Origin: Sphagnum compactum
Lineage: Eukaryota; Bryophyta; Sphagnopsida; Sphagnales
Assembly (NCBI GenBank): GCA_965153455.1
Contig: OZ234493.1
Coordinates: forward strand, 20,078,213-20,142,212
Direction: 5' to 3'
DNA: 64,000 nt
In this document: positions 21,390-33,990 of the stretch, in pieces
How positions within the stretch are numbered: position 1 is the first letter of the stretch
Layout of the letters: every line of letters starts with the position of its first letter
Notes under the pieces: generated by a model
What the model saw: only the letters and a program-made list of their open reading frames with translations
What the model was told of the DNA's origin: nothing
Databases searched by the model: none
Program-made: the position numbers and the translations under genes

Positions 21390-23959
21390 GTAGAAACTAC
21401 TGAGATTGTATTGTAAGACAGGGCAGCTGCAATAAACGTGTGTCTGATAATTCGTTTATTCCTTGACTCCAAAATAAATATTCATGAAAATTTCAGAAAA
21501 TTCCTTCTTTACCTTTGCAAATTTCTTTTCATTGAAAGTAATTTCAAATTTTTACAAATTAATATAATTATTTTCCAAGCTGCTAAGGTACTAGGGTACC
21601 GAAGTGCAGTTGTTAACTCCTGTTTGTCCATTTTGTCCCAATGTAAAAAGAAACTTGGGCAACAGTTACTATTTTTCTCAGGCAAGTTTGTCAACCTGTA
21701 AAATCTAATTTCAAGGAAATGTTATGAAAAAGGGCTCAAAGACTTCACTAGCTTTTGAAAATAGATTATAGCCTGTAGGTAGCCATAAATATAGACGGAT
21801 GCTTAAATTCTTTTGACTTTCATATCTAGTTTATGGCCAAAATTTGGCTCAAACTTCTTATGCATGATGGCAACTTCAGCGACAACACAAATTTCAGAAA
21901 AATAACCACTGACATTGGTTATATTTAGTCCCTTCCAAACTGGAGAAGATGACAAAAGGCTCAAGCACCCAGAATAATCTATTAATTGGATAAAGCTAAA
22001 GAGATGAGGAGCTTGGAGCCGAGCCTAATTGACACAAGGCTAAGTAATAGCCCATCATGCAATCTTACATGTCTAGCTTTACCATCTTCTTGACAAAATA
22101 TTGTTTTCCTTTTTTTCACTCCCGTAGTAACAACAAAAACTTCTTGAAATTCTAGGGCTTTCAAAGACCTGGCCATGTAGACCTGGAATAAACCAAATGA
22201 CCATATACACTAGGTTGAAGCAGAGTTTCTAAAACTTCTGGCATTGTGGGCAGCTATTTTTGAAAAAAATTTAATTACTAACCGAATGGTAAAGGTACTA
22301 GAGTATTTATAATGAAAGCAAAAGGTATTGAGTCATAGTAAATGACCAATTTGCCCAACTTGTTTTCTCCTCTCTACGGCAGCACTGAACATTTCCACAC
22401 TTGAAGAGATTTGAATGGTTGTAATTTTAGTTTACTTGTCTACCATTTGTAGTGACCATGGATTTCTGAATAGCAGCTCCACAGTATATGAGAATCAAAG
22501 ATACCCAAATGCTTACTTCAATACAAATGGGAAGAATACAAAAACCATGTTCGGTACATTCCATTCGGAGTCTAGGCTAGGGTTGAACTTCGAAATATGC
22601 CAACCCTTTCTTCAACCGACAATCAAGAGTCGAGACAAATGCAAAAAATGATGTTCAACCTCAAAGATCTCATTTTCATTATATAAAATCTCTATAATGT
22701 AAGTTAGCTTGGCTCGAGAACCCTAAAAGAAAGCAAATGGGTTCAAATTTCAAATTGAGATTCGTCACACTTCAAATGATCTCTCTCCTTGTGAATAGTA
22801 TTTTAAACCCTATCACTTTCAGTTCAAACTTTTGAAACCGCTCACCTGTTTCTGAGGTGGCCCATAACCCACAAAGTCAAGAACTAAATTATTGTACCCA
22901 AGGAACCTCACTATGCACGTCACACTATAGTCGAACATTTGAAAACATCGACAACAAGTCGTAATGTGGAACTGCCTTAGTTTTGTTTGAAAGTATGAGG
23001 AACCTGCCACATGGATTCTTCCCATCAAGCAAGCTAGGATTTGTTGAGCCCTTCTGTACTGGTTTCAAAAGTAATCCGATCATATGCCAATGGATAATGT
23101 TGTTGTCTTTCTAGTAGCAAGTGAACGCAAGAAGATAAATGGTATTGGGGACCGACTGCGGCGACCAGAGATGCTAGTTTGTTTTGAACTTTGATCAGAT
23201 GGGCAACTTCTCGTGCAGTTTGTAAACTTGCACACTATTACTAGCAATGTGCTTCACCTTTGGGTTGCACAAAGGCCCCAACTTTAAAAGACAAAACCAA
23301 AAAAAAATTCTATTTTATTGCTATTGGGAAATGGGTACCCATTCAACAATGCTTCTTTCTGTCATGTTGTTTTGGCTCCTTGTGAGAAGAGAGAACAAAT
23401 ATATTCAATAGTCTTGAACAAAGTCTAATTTTCCTCTACTCAATTCTTTTGTGTACCCTCCCCTCCCTTCTCCCCCATCCCCCACTCCCCCAAGTAGATC
23501 ATTGTGTTTCTTGAGGAGTTGACAAACAGCTACTGTTCATGGTCCAGAACTTTTTTGTAGCACGACGGCAACATGATGATAGTATTTTGACCATGTTTTG
23601 TTGGACCCTAACCTCTTCCCAACATCCCTTGCTTAGTGGAGATATATACCATTGATTGGAACAAAGGGAAGAAGTGGTGGCTACTTCTAGGCCACAAGAG
23701 ACAATGAGTTGCACTTCTTCTTCGACTTTGTCGGCTGCAAACTTCTTTTCCAAGTTTGACCCACCACTTGCTACCAGCAACGTTTGTTCCTGCCAGTCTA
23801 TGAATCGCCGTACACTGACAACAAAACAATTTATAGACGGAGCCTGGGGCAACATTCAAAGTGACTTCTTATGGAATGCTGGACTTCCAAGGAGAAAACA
23901 GACATACAAAAAAGCTGGGTAGTGACTGGGACTGTTAGTAATCTCACAACTTGTGGATT

Positions 23960-23974
23960 GGGGGGGGGGGGGGG
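23960..23974 (+). repeat. Poly-G tract (15 G)
   Basis: A homopolymer run followed by TGGGG. Such runs are prone to length errors in sequencing and assembly, and they make the overlapping open frames unreliable. Confidence 0.8.
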
Positions 23975-24325
23975 TGGGGATGCGTGTGTTGTGAGTTGTG
24001 ACTGGGGAGTCCCCACCTGGTCTGTTGACCAATACACAAAGAATCCATGTATTCCCCCTTCTTCCCTTCCTGGAATTTTTTCCAGGATGATTTTTACATA
24101 GTTCATCAACCATGCATAAACCCTTTGAAGTTCATCATTCAAGTTTACATCATCTTTATAATCGACAGGACATGAATATGTGTAAATTCACTTATCATGC
24201 TACTTAGCTAAGGAAGACCATCATTATTCCCCCTCTTGACCATGAACGACTAGTGCAACTACCTATTCATTTGTTCAAACATTCAAACCTCGGAACTCCC
24301 ATTATTGATTGATGTACCCACGTTT

Positions 24326-24341
24326 CCCCCCCCCCCCCCCC
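24326..24341 (+). repeat. Poly-C tract (16 C)
   Basis: A homopolymer run leading into a pyrimidine-rich CTCTCCCTCTCC tract. The sequence around it is not an inverted copy of that around the poly-G at 23960. Confidence 0.8.
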
Positions 24342-25573
24342 TCTCCCTCTCCAGTCCTCCTCTCCCTTTCTCCCACTTTGGATCAGAGACAGATCTGACA
24401 TGGGGGGACCTGCACAGGTATGGTACCCGAGCCCGCTTCCCTTCCCCCCTTAAATGAGTCTTGGGTACGGTGTTTCTTTGCCACACAGGTGTTGTGGGAA
24501 ACCCTAACTTTTTAAAATGATAACAATTTGTGACAACTTCTTGTTCACTCAAAAAATTGGACCCAAAAACTAATCTCTTTGGTTACTGGATAGATACTTT
24601 TAGTATTCGCCTGTACTACACCATTCAAATTCCTTAGCTAGTCAATGGCCACTCTAGGGTTTTGGAATGCATAAAACAGGCCAGTGTTGTAAATGTGGCA
24701 AGGACAAGTTTCCTTGGTTAGCTTGGACTCTGAAGTAGGTTCAATGAGCATTCTTTCCATTGGCCTTTCTCCGCACAAGAGCAGGCTTAGAACTTGTACC
24801 CATGGCCCGTATTCCTTACCATGCCAATCCATGGCATTTATATCATGGCATGGGAATCCATTCATGTGTGCATGTGGATTGCATGCATGTCATGATATCG
24901 TGCATCTGTCTTCACTTTGGAAATGCCATATTGACCCTATGACCGATGGTTAGCTCATGCCATTTCAAAATATTCCACCCCTTACCATATACCCTATAAA
25001 ATAAAGACGGAAGCTTGAAAGTTATTATTCTATAGACTAGACCTTTGTTTCATACATCGTGTGCATTATACCATGTTTATTGGTGACGCATAACTCTTGA
25101 CATTCAAACATACTTTGAATTTTTACGAAGGAATCTAGTTTTTTAATGAGCATAGTGTTTTTTATAGTTTGGTTACTAATTTCTTATCATGCACAAATTC
25201 TAGAATGTCAACAAGTTTATATTTATGCAATTAACATTGTCTTTTGTAAAATCTATCTATTAGGAAGGTTGTTTGTTTATTTTCTTTGTCAACTACATCT
25301 CCATAAGTTCTTCAACCGAATTTGACTATTAACAAAAAATGACAGGAAAAAATTGAACACTGATTTATATTTTTTGCTAGATACTTGTACCATGTATAGA
25401 AAGCTGGCGATTTTTTTCAATTTTTGGCTTTTTTTTCCAAAAACATCATTGACTCTACAATAAAATAAATCCTAAATTTTTCACAAGAAAAGTGGTTGGT
25501 TCTACAGATTGGATCTAATATGTAATATTTTAGAAATTAATAATGTATATTACTTGTTGTATATTATATTAAC

Positions 25574-25620
25574 ATGTCATATTGTGTGATACACACACAT
25601 TGTATCACACAATATGACAT
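25574..25620. repeat. Perfect 20-bp inverted repeat with 7-base loop
   Basis: The left arm (25574-25593, ATGTCATATTGTGTGATACA) and right arm (25601-25620) are exact complements around CACACAT. It could form a strong hairpin in DNA or RNA. No gene or element boundary is recognised next to it. Confidence 0.85.
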
Positions 25621-27539
25621 ATCTAGGCCTACATCAACATTTTTAATGCCATTACTTCATATTTACATATCTCACTCATAATCTTGAAAGCAAGGCTCTA
25701 AAAAATAGCAAATCACTAATAGCAAAGCAAGTGGCTTAAGTAATCCAATCAACAAAGATGGGAGACCATGTTGTGAAATCCAATCAAACAATCTAACCAA
25801 TCCACAAAAAGATTTAGACTTCACCATGTTTTTTGTTAACGACTACATCATGTGCAAATATGTTGTACCAAAATCATTTTTTTGAACCAAAATAACAATG
25901 TTTTACTATTCTACATTCAAAACATGCTTTTACAATGTGTGGGTGATGATACAATACATATTGCATAAATTTCATACATTATATTACATGTTGTACATTA
26001 GAATATAACTTCTATGACATATAATCACACATTAATGATTACATTACAAAATGTTATACACGTTTAGAAGAATGCAAAGACATTTAAACATGCATTAGCA
26101 CAACATTTTGCAATACTCTAATAATTTGCACATGTGACATTGAGTTTTTAAGAAAAATATAAAAGTTATAGATCAATGTTACACACATGAAAACTTATTC
26201 AAGAATCATGCCTAGACATAAATTGTGCAACCACAACATACACATCAAAGTTTAGTAAGTCCAACACAATTCTCTTCACACTTAGTGAGGATAGTAAACT
26301 ATCCTGCTGGTTAGGGTTGAGGCTTGTAGCCAGAGTTATTAAAACACAAATCAGAAAAAAGAAAAAAGGCATGCTACTTGGCATTGCTAAGGCAATACAA
26401 ATGTGTTTTAAATTGCATGTATATTCTAAAGTATGGTCTTTCAACCTTGAAACATGTTGAGTTGTAAACCTTATTATGTAGAACTATCAAGTTTGAAATT
26501 ACAACATAGCTTTGCAATGATCAGATTAAGAAAATTGTTCATTCATACTTCTTACATTATATAGGCACTTTATAAATATCAAGGTACAACATACTAACAA
26601 ACAACAGGCTAGGAGAAATACCTTGACAACATAAAAGTATAATACCATGTGTACTAACTTCTTATTTAGAGAAGCTACATATACCTTTTGTGCAACATCT
26701 ATATGTTAAAAAGGATATGAATAGTAAGAAGACATGCCTTGTAGAAGCAAAACAAAGAAGCAAAAGTGAATAGATATGAAATGTTGGTGCCATCAACTAG
26801 ATGCAATTGGCATACTATTGAACCCACCGGAAGAAAATGTGTTTTCCTTAAATGTGATGATTTCTTGCCTCGCCTTGTGTTTTACCTTGCCTTGTAGGGC
26901 ATTGCCTTTACCTTGCCTTGTAAGGTATTGCGACTTATATCATGATGGAAATGATGAAATGACCACAGATAAAGGCTGCCAATGCCAACTTAACTAAGAA
27001 CATAATACAGGTGCCAACTTTACAAATTTGTGTTGGTACATCTTATGATGCAAAATCTTCAAGGTTGATCATAACAGTGTGGCTGCATTGTTTTGTTTTC
27101 AAGAGGAATGGATAATGTGACCATTCAACATCTTGTCTTTATATCCATGGTTACAAATATGCCAATATTTTCTTTCCAAACATGGTCACAAGTCACACCA
27201 CCTAATAAAGAATCATGACTACTTGTCAAACCTTTCAATTGTTGAATCTTGGGAAACATGTAATAGGAGCTTGGGAGCACACTTGTAAGGAGTTAGAGAT
27301 GAAAATACAATTACCAAATTTCAAATGTCATGTGGGTTTTTATCCAGTTCAAAATGTACAATTTTTTTGCCACTAGAGTAGCTGAATATCCTAACTGGTT
27401 TGAACTTTGAACCTCATTTTTCTCACATAATTTGGTTTTCCTGTGCTTGGAATTTTTGCTTAGAAAGAAGGACCCTATGAGATGTGGGGATGGAGACAGG
27501 TCTAGCTACTTACTAAATCCAGTGTTGGGGAAGAGAAAA
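25621..27539. other. No gene recognised; one small tandem duplication
   Basis: AT-rich sequence with open frames of at most about 80 codons and no motifs. The only structure noted is the 26-bp duplication at 26881-26932. Confidence 0.5.
26881..26932 (+). repeat. 26-bp tandem duplication
   Basis: Two adjacent units beginning TTTACCTTGCCTTGTA differ at about three of 26 positions. A related CCTCGCCTTGTG precedes them. Confidence 0.8.
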
Positions 27540-28030
27540 CAGTAGCAAAGGATAGAGGCAAAACATGGCTCGATGTTTGAGCACCTGCAGCTAATGGCAG
27601 CGAAGAAACAGCCGCCACTTCGTGGGGAAGCTGCTACACACGCAAATATGACAAACGACATATCATTCATTCTCTTCACCCTCATGCGGTTTTGGGCGAT
27701 CCAAATGTCGGCTTATTTATGGTGGGGCGAGAATTAAACGTTGGCCAAAACATAGTTGCAGCCGAATTAGATGAGCTGGGAAATCAGATGCAAGCTTTCC
27801 TGTCGAGTCATCCTTGCTAGATTCTTAGTGCAATGTCAGACGGTTAGATCTGAATTGCTTCATCAGACTTAACGTCAATTGGGTTTCTGGCCCGGGCGCT
27901 GTTTGGCCCACTTAATGACGCTAAATTGTAAGTAAGTAAGTAAGTAAGAGTTGAGAATCCACATGCAGCCTCCACCGGAGCTTTAGCCACGATTCTGGCT
28001 GCAAAGAAAAGAGGGTGGTGATGATGATGA
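27540..28030. other. GC-richer island, no gene recognised
   Basis: Base composition rises compared with both flanks and CpG is frequent. No long open frame or splice pattern can be followed. A (GTAA)5 microsatellite lies at 27928-27947. It could be a decayed LTR or the edge of a former gene; neither can be shown. Confidence 0.4.
27928..27947 (+). repeat. (GTAA)5 microsatellite
   Basis: Five direct GTAA units in the GC-richer island. A related GTAAGTAAGTAGTAAGTAC stretch occurs in another GC-rich island at about 60103. Confidence 0.85.
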
Positions 28031-28424
28031 GCGTGTTGCCAGTTCTTCCTGGATTTTGGCCGGTTCCGGTTCTCAGGCCGGTTCCCAAGTACCTGCATAA
28101 AGTTTTTGGGAAAAAAGTTCAGGGATTGGAATTAGAACCAGAACCAACCTCACAACTAGAACTGGAAACCGGCTTCTGGCTAGAACTGAACCTGGAACTG
28201 GGTTCTTGGTTCCATTTACTTGTGGAACCAGAATCAAGATTTTTGAGAAAAAGGATTAGATCCGGCAGTTAACCGGAGGTTAACTGCTGGTTTTGGCTCT
28301 TAAAAGGCTGTAGTTCTAGAACTGGTTCCAAAAATCAAGCCTGATTCCAATTTGGGTTTTACTAATTGGAATGGAAATTGACTGATGGCTCTAACCTGCC
28401 AAACCAGGTATCCGCTCAACAATG
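28031..28424. mobile_element. hAT-like MITE, copy 2 (about 394 bp)
   Basis: Similar in length and plan to the copy at 20985-21389. The left end carries GTGTTG near the start. The right end GGTATCCGCTCAACAATG corresponds to GGTACCTGCCCAACACTT in copy 1. The interior is rich in GAACCAG/CTGGTTC units and has the same GTTAACTGCTGGTT motif. The target duplication is not readable. No coding capacity. Confidence 0.6.
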
Positions 28425-29626
28425 GTTATTACTGATCTTGGGTGGTTTAGGATGTTTTTAATGATATTTAACAATAAGAATATAAATATTCATACATCTC
28501 CTCAAAACGAACTTTTTTCACAATGGAATCTGAATTTCTTGCTCAAAGTTAAGATTATATAATGATAGTCTTGAAATTACAAATGTAGACATTGTTCTTA
28601 ATCATCAAGTTACTACCATTCCATGATTGCTTTCAAAAAAAGTAAGTAACTTGCATTTGGAACCAATAATTTGGGTTCTCACCACGTGATTGGTTGGCAC
28701 TTTGAAATTATATTCACAAAAACTCACTAAAGGTATAATTTATATGAGAGTGGGTGGTGCCCCAATCTTATTGATTAGAAAAAACTTATGCTTTTTATTG
28801 CATGTGTGGATCATTATTGCCTAAACAAGCTGAAGATGAAATACAAATGCATTGTGCCCGTGCTTTATAAACTTCTTGATTAATTAGATCACACAAAGGT
28901 ATACACTACACACCAAATTCAAATTTTGTGTTATGTGCAACCTAATGGATAGCATTCTAAATTGATGGATGGAAGACCTCGTCTTGAATGTGAGATGATT
29001 ATTTAAATACATTTTGATGCATTTTATGACTCCAAGTTTTGTACTTTTGTGCACAATATAATGTGAAAATTATTTGGATCAGTTTTTGTTTAACTTAATA
29101 ATGACCTCCTTATTTAAATCACATATGATTCTAAAAATATGATTCAAAACTAGATAATTGGAAATTTTAGAAAAGAAAATTATGTAGTTTTCAATACATA
29201 CAAACCATGGAAAACATGTATGGACTTCTATAAGGTCTCATCAAACCATGGCAAATATCTAGCAAGTTATCCTTGGTTCATGGAATTTTTAAAAAGATTA
29301 TTAGTGGTCAAAATTGTGAAAATACATGAAAGCTTTTTCATTTTTGTAATGTTTTGCACAAGAAAAAATTATTGGCCTTGTCTAGAGATATTCCTATAGT
29401 ATGGCCAATGTTTGCATCATTTCAATTTCCAATTTCCAAGGACTTCATAACAAATTTCCAATCTTCCAATCCATTTGACAATTGATTCCATGTTTCAAAA
29501 GGTGGAAATATCAAGTAAATCAAACATGTATCTGAAAACTTTATTTGCAAAATTTATTATCCTAAAAACAATTGGGTATTGTCATGTCTATGTAACAAAA
29601 TTTGTTTACAATGATATAGTGCATAT
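28425..29626. other. No gene recognised
   Basis: AT-rich DNA with no open frame above about 66 codons and no motif, and no match noticed to other parts of the window. Confidence 0.5.
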
Positions 29627-29862
29627 CACTTTAAGAAAATATGGTGTTTGTCACACAAACGGCCACGGCTCATGACACATGTGTGAAGCAAATTTTGTGG
29701 TTTCATCCATTATAATGTACAATACATTGTGGTGGTTATTGTGGCATATATTACATTAAAATTACAACTTGACAATAAATTAGCACACATATTACACAAA
29801 TTGAGAAATTATGTCATGAACCATGACCTTTTGTGTGAAAAAAACCACAATTTCTTGTAGTG
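29627..29862. mobile_element. Mini-CACTA element (236 bp)
   Basis: The ends form a long inverted repeat. CACTTTAAGAAAATATGG at the left pairs with the complement of CACTACAAGAAATTGTGG at the right. The similarity continues through TTTCACACAAA and GGTCATGG to about 50 bases. CACTACAAGAAA is the typical plant CACTA terminus. The 3-base flanks are TAT and ATA and do not match. There is no coding capacity. Confidence 0.7.
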
Positions 29863-30500
29863 ATATACATGAACATAACACCTTCATTTCCAATTCATGA
29901 TTTACACATTAAATTTGATGTCCATAGATCATGAACATTGTAACCATGTGAACAACATGGTTGATAACCATTTGGAGTTAAATTAATTTTAGATTTTTAA
30001 ATATTTAAAATGGCATTTAAGGAAGATGTTTACCAACACCAAAAAAAAATACAACTTGGATTATTCATCACCATCAAACAAACAAATAAATTTACACTTT
30101 GATTCAAATTCATAGACAAAAATATTTATTTTGAATTTTAAAAATAAAACCATCTCCATCGATTTGCAAATTTCATGTAAGAATTTATTTATTTTGAAAT
30201 ATGAGTAATTGTGAAATGTATTTAAAAAGTAGGTTGATATTTTGTTCCAAATATGTATTAAACTTATGTCCAGCAAAGAAAACATAAAATATATTTTTGA
30301 TGGTGCCATCAAAAATATAATGATCTTTATGTCCTGACCTAATTTTTAGTATATATTTCATGGAATATGTTGTGATGAAGGTTCCTTGAATATGAATATA
30401 CCAATGACTAAATGGAAATATGTTTTGTTTATTTTAAATATTTTGGAAATATAGTTTTATAAGTGCAACAAAGAAGCCAAAGGGAACTTTTATATCATAC
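29863..30500. other. No gene recognised
   Basis: Strongly AT-rich sequence before the solo LTR. The 83-codon reverse frame at 30061-30312 has no motif. Confidence 0.5.
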
Positions 30501-31309
30501 TGTGACCAAAAAGGAGGAGACCCAGAAAGCAACCGGACCCCTCTACCGTAGCCCATCCAGATTGAACAACACTTCAGACTGATCCAGATTCACACACACA
30601 ATACACTCACATCGGCGATCCACATTCAGGACCCCCAGTGCTCTACCTGCCTAACTCTGATTGAGAAGTATTACGACACACGGTGCATAGCTCTACACTA
30701 ACATTCATAGTTACAGCATCCATTCACACGAATTATCAAAACCAAACTCCACCTTCCAGGCATTCACAGATCAGTCTTTACAAATCCTCCGACATCACAA
30801 GCTCCATAGCTCCTCTCGACTAGTCCTACAGCACCTGTACTCTACTCTCCCAATTACCCTCAGATCAGAAGCTTCATCAGGCTAATCGCTAATTGCAGCG
30901 GAAGTAAAAACTAGCAACCAGCAAAAGAAACAGACTTCTCTCTGAGCTCTCAACTCACAAAATCTCGCACTCTCCACTGTCAGTTCTGCCTTTCTTCTTG
31001 CTAATCCCTCCTTTTTCTTTTGCTCCTCCTCCTGGCTTCCTCCAGAAGTTACCTTACTTGCATAACTTCCCCCCCGTCCATGAATGCAGCGCCGCACCAA
31101 TTCATTAACAGCGCCGTCATCTTCAGCAACCCCATAGACCGACCTTCATGCAGCCCATGCACATTCGGCAGCCTGATCCTTCGATCGTAACAAAATCCGC
31201 CGCCACTCATGAATGGAGGCGGCGAGATTGAGTCTGTTTTCCATTATTGTATCTTCACCATCCACACAATCTAGGAGTCTCAAGTTCGGTTACCCGTCGT
31301 TCGGCCACA
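30501..31309. repeat. Probable solo LTR (809 bp) with ATAC target duplication
   Basis: The block starts TGTGACC and ends GGCCACA, a 7-base inverted repeat with one mismatch, and ATAC lies directly on both sides (30497-30500 and 31310-31313). It is much richer in C and G than the AT-rich flanks, which sharpens its edges. TG...CA ends, size and a 4-bp duplication fit a solo LTR. There is no second copy in the window, so the orientation and lineage are unknown. The 72-codon reverse frame at 30882-31100 has no motif. A TIR element with the same ends is a less likely alternative. Confidence 0.55.
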
Positions 31310-31609
31310 ATACTTCCACCCCTTTTGATGTTCTTTTAATATTTTTTTCATATGCATGACATAGAATAACACTTGTCATTCGGAATGTTTTGGTCTATTT
31401 TACCATGCTTACACCCTTGGGTTTGATGTTTATGAACAAAGTTGTGACTTAACATGACATTTTGAAAAGTATTTACAGATTCATTAGCAATTATTGCAAA
31501 CAGTTTAAACACTTTTCATGAATATTTTTGTTAAGAGGAATATAATGTCAAAACAAAATCACTTGATTTAATAGTTCATAAGAATTGTACATGTGAAGCC
31601 TACAATGTT
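31310..31609. other. No gene recognised
   Basis: AT-rich sequence between the solo LTR and a copy of repeat family R. Confidence 0.5.
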
Positions 31610-32110
31610 TAAATGGTAGGTTGTTTGCCATTGGCACAAGAACTATGAAGATGAATGTCAAACCTAAGTTTAAATCCAAACATGAATCATAAAAATAAGA
31701 CAAATTCACAAGAGGTTAAAAACAAATGTAAAACCAAAGTGCAAACAAATCTCTATTGTGATCAAATATGAAAACGTAAACATAAACAAAACATAACAAG
31801 GTTATGAAACAAGATCATACCTTAAACTAATGTTGAACAAACTAAAATAATGGGGGTCTTACTTTTATTTATAGGCCTTTGGGGATTTGACTTAAAAAAA
31901 ACTTCCATGGTGATTTTCATGTGCCCATTGATTAGACAAACTTCTTAAGAAGCTTCCTAACTACAAATGAACTATGAGTTAATTAAAAATTAATTAAGAG
32001 TGAATTAAAAGTTAATTGTGAATCAACTCAAAGTTAATTATGATCATGGATGAACATCCATATGGATGAACTCCATTCATTGTGTGAAAATGATGTACAT
32101 GATGTCATCA
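31610..32110 (+). repeat. Repeat family R, copy B
   Basis: Same strand as copy A. CACAAGAACTATGAAGATGA, AAACCTAAGTTTAAATCCAA, ACCTTAAACTAATGTTGAA and the GAGTTAATTAAAAATTAATT array appear in the same order as in the other copies. So does the GGATGAACTCCATTCAT end block. It lies 1.2 kb from the inverted copy C. No coding capacity. Confidence 0.65.
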
Positions 32111-32879
32111 AATTAAGTTTATTCTTCATCATTCATTTATGGATACTATTAAACATTTTAAAAATTGTTTGGCAAGGTTTATAAATGATGGGCTTATTGA
32201 AGAATAATATAATGAACTTTTTATAATCCTTGTTTCCAATAGTTATATCATATTACCCATTCACCATTTCAGAAGAATACAACCTAATTTTTACTATTGT
32301 TTAACATATCATGATATAAGAAACTTCATGTCACTACAAAGAATTTTGCATATTATCAATTGGTTTTTTCAATCATAAATGCCACAACCAATTGCAAATT
32401 TCTCTAGTTGACATTGGGGAAATTGTGGCACCTAGTCAAACAATAAACACATTGAGGTGTGGCTAACACAAACTTTTCATCCACCTAACATCTAGCTAAT
32501 GTGGCATAGTCATTTACAACTAGTTTTTATAACTAAAAATTTGCAATTGCATATGCCTATGTAACATGATCATATGTCATTTGTTTTATAACTAAAATGT
32601 GGACATGCCTAAATTTTTTTCTATCACTGAAATGTTGGCATGTGACAAGCTCCAAATTGAACAAATGACAGCACATGGCCTACCTAGTCTAAGAAGCCTT
32701 GGTGGCTTAAGCTACACACCTCAACTTAAAGTAAACACTTAATTTTTTTAGTTTAGACTAAGGTAGATATGTTGTAGTAATAAGGATTTGATAAAATGTT
32801 TATCATTGCACCAAATTTTATGTAATATGAAATGAAACCACATATTAAGCACTTTAACTAACTTATTTAATTCACTTAT

Positions 32880-33333
32880 TCAATCTACCCTAGGCTATGT
32901 AGGCTACATAGGGGCCTATCTTAGAGCTACCTAGACTAACTAGAGTACCTAAAGGCCTATTTAGGGATTAATAAGACTAACTAAAATACCTATGGGGATA
33001 CCTAGGGGTTGCCTAAGCTACCTTAACTAAATAGGATACCTAGGGGTTTCCTAAAGGCTACTTAAATTAAATAAAATACCTAGGGATTGCTTAGGGTACT
33101 TATGGCATTTAGCATTTCATGGGCTACTTAAGAGTTTCCCTAGCCTACCTAAGGACTTAGGGCCTACCTAGGGGCTATCTAGGTGACATGAGGGCACCTA
33201 ACAACTTAGGGGCTATTAAAGGGTTGCCTAGGCTACTTAGGGTACTTCTAAAAGCTACTTATTTAAATTATTTAAACTATTTTGAGTACCTAAGGGTCTA
33301 CATAAGCATTGTTAAACTACTTAAGGGCTATTT
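32880..33333 (+). repeat. CCTAGGG-type degenerate array, left part
   Basis: Many variants of ACCTAGGGGTTGCCTA and CTACTTAAGGGC follow each other without fixed spacing. The units are built on CTACCTA, the same base as the (TACC)n tracts of the other CACTA copies. Non-coding. Confidence 0.75.
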
Positions 33334-33990
33334 CTTTGTCATGAATGCTAATATTATATATGGTCACATGATGAATGGAGTTCATTCACATGGATTTCCA
33401 TTCATGGCTTTGTAGTTCACTCATTGTTCATTCTTAAATAACTTATAGTTAATTCGTAAATCATATTTAGATGTTTTTAACTAACTCCCAATTCACTTTT
33501 AGATTACTTTTAACTAATTCATAGTTCACTCCCAAGTTTTTCTAGTTCACTTTTAATTAACTTTTACTTGACTCATAGTTAACTTTAAATTCATTTTAAT
33601 TGAATCCTAATTAACTCATGATTCGTTTATAGTTAGGAAATCTCTTAATAAGCTTCCTTAGTTGGTGGGCACATGGAAACCTCCATGGAAATTTCCTTGA
33701 ATTAAGTCCCCAAAAGGGTGTAAATAAAAGTGTGCCCTTCATTACTTTCAATCTATTCAACATTAATTAATCCAAAGTACAATCTTGTTGCATACCTTTG
33801 TTATGTTCCTTTTTTGTTTATGTTTTGATGATTTATTACAATAAAAATTTATTTACACTTTTGTTTCCACATTTTATGTTTTTATTTTTAGCCTCTTGTG
33901 CTTTTGTCTTGGTTTTTATGTTTTGTGTTGGATTTCGACTTAGGTTTGTTTTTTCATCAGTTGTTTTCATAGTTCTCATGCCCTTGACAT
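33334..33990 (-). repeat. Repeat family R, copy C (inverted), inside element D
   Basis: The reverse complement aligns with copy B: GAACTATGAAAACAACTGAT, AAACCTAAGTCGAAATCCAA, then the GTTAATTAAAAGTGAA array and the GAATGAACTCCATTCAT block. It interrupts the CCTAGGG array, which continues on both sides, so it probably inserted there. A short GTCATG...CATGAC pair marks its edges. The 64-codon plus-strand frame at 33798 is a by-product of its T-rich strand. Confidence 0.65.

Larger units (their letters stand above)
21390..25573. other. About 4.2 kb with no supported gene
   Basis: Open frames of 60-118 codons occur on both strands (for example 23499-23855 on the minus strand and 23656-23922 on the plus strand), but they overlap each other and show no domain motif. 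No TIR, LTR or coding match to other parts of the window was seen. Two long G or C homopolymers are listed separately. Confidence 0.5.

Noticed and set aside
23499-24142. Overlapping frames of 76-118 codons on both strands
   Set aside because: They overlap in several frames, show no domain, and lie around a poly-G run that biases Gly/Pro translation.
23960-24341. Poly-G and poly-C tracts as the arms of one inverted repeat
   Set aside because: The sequence next to the two tracts is not complementary.
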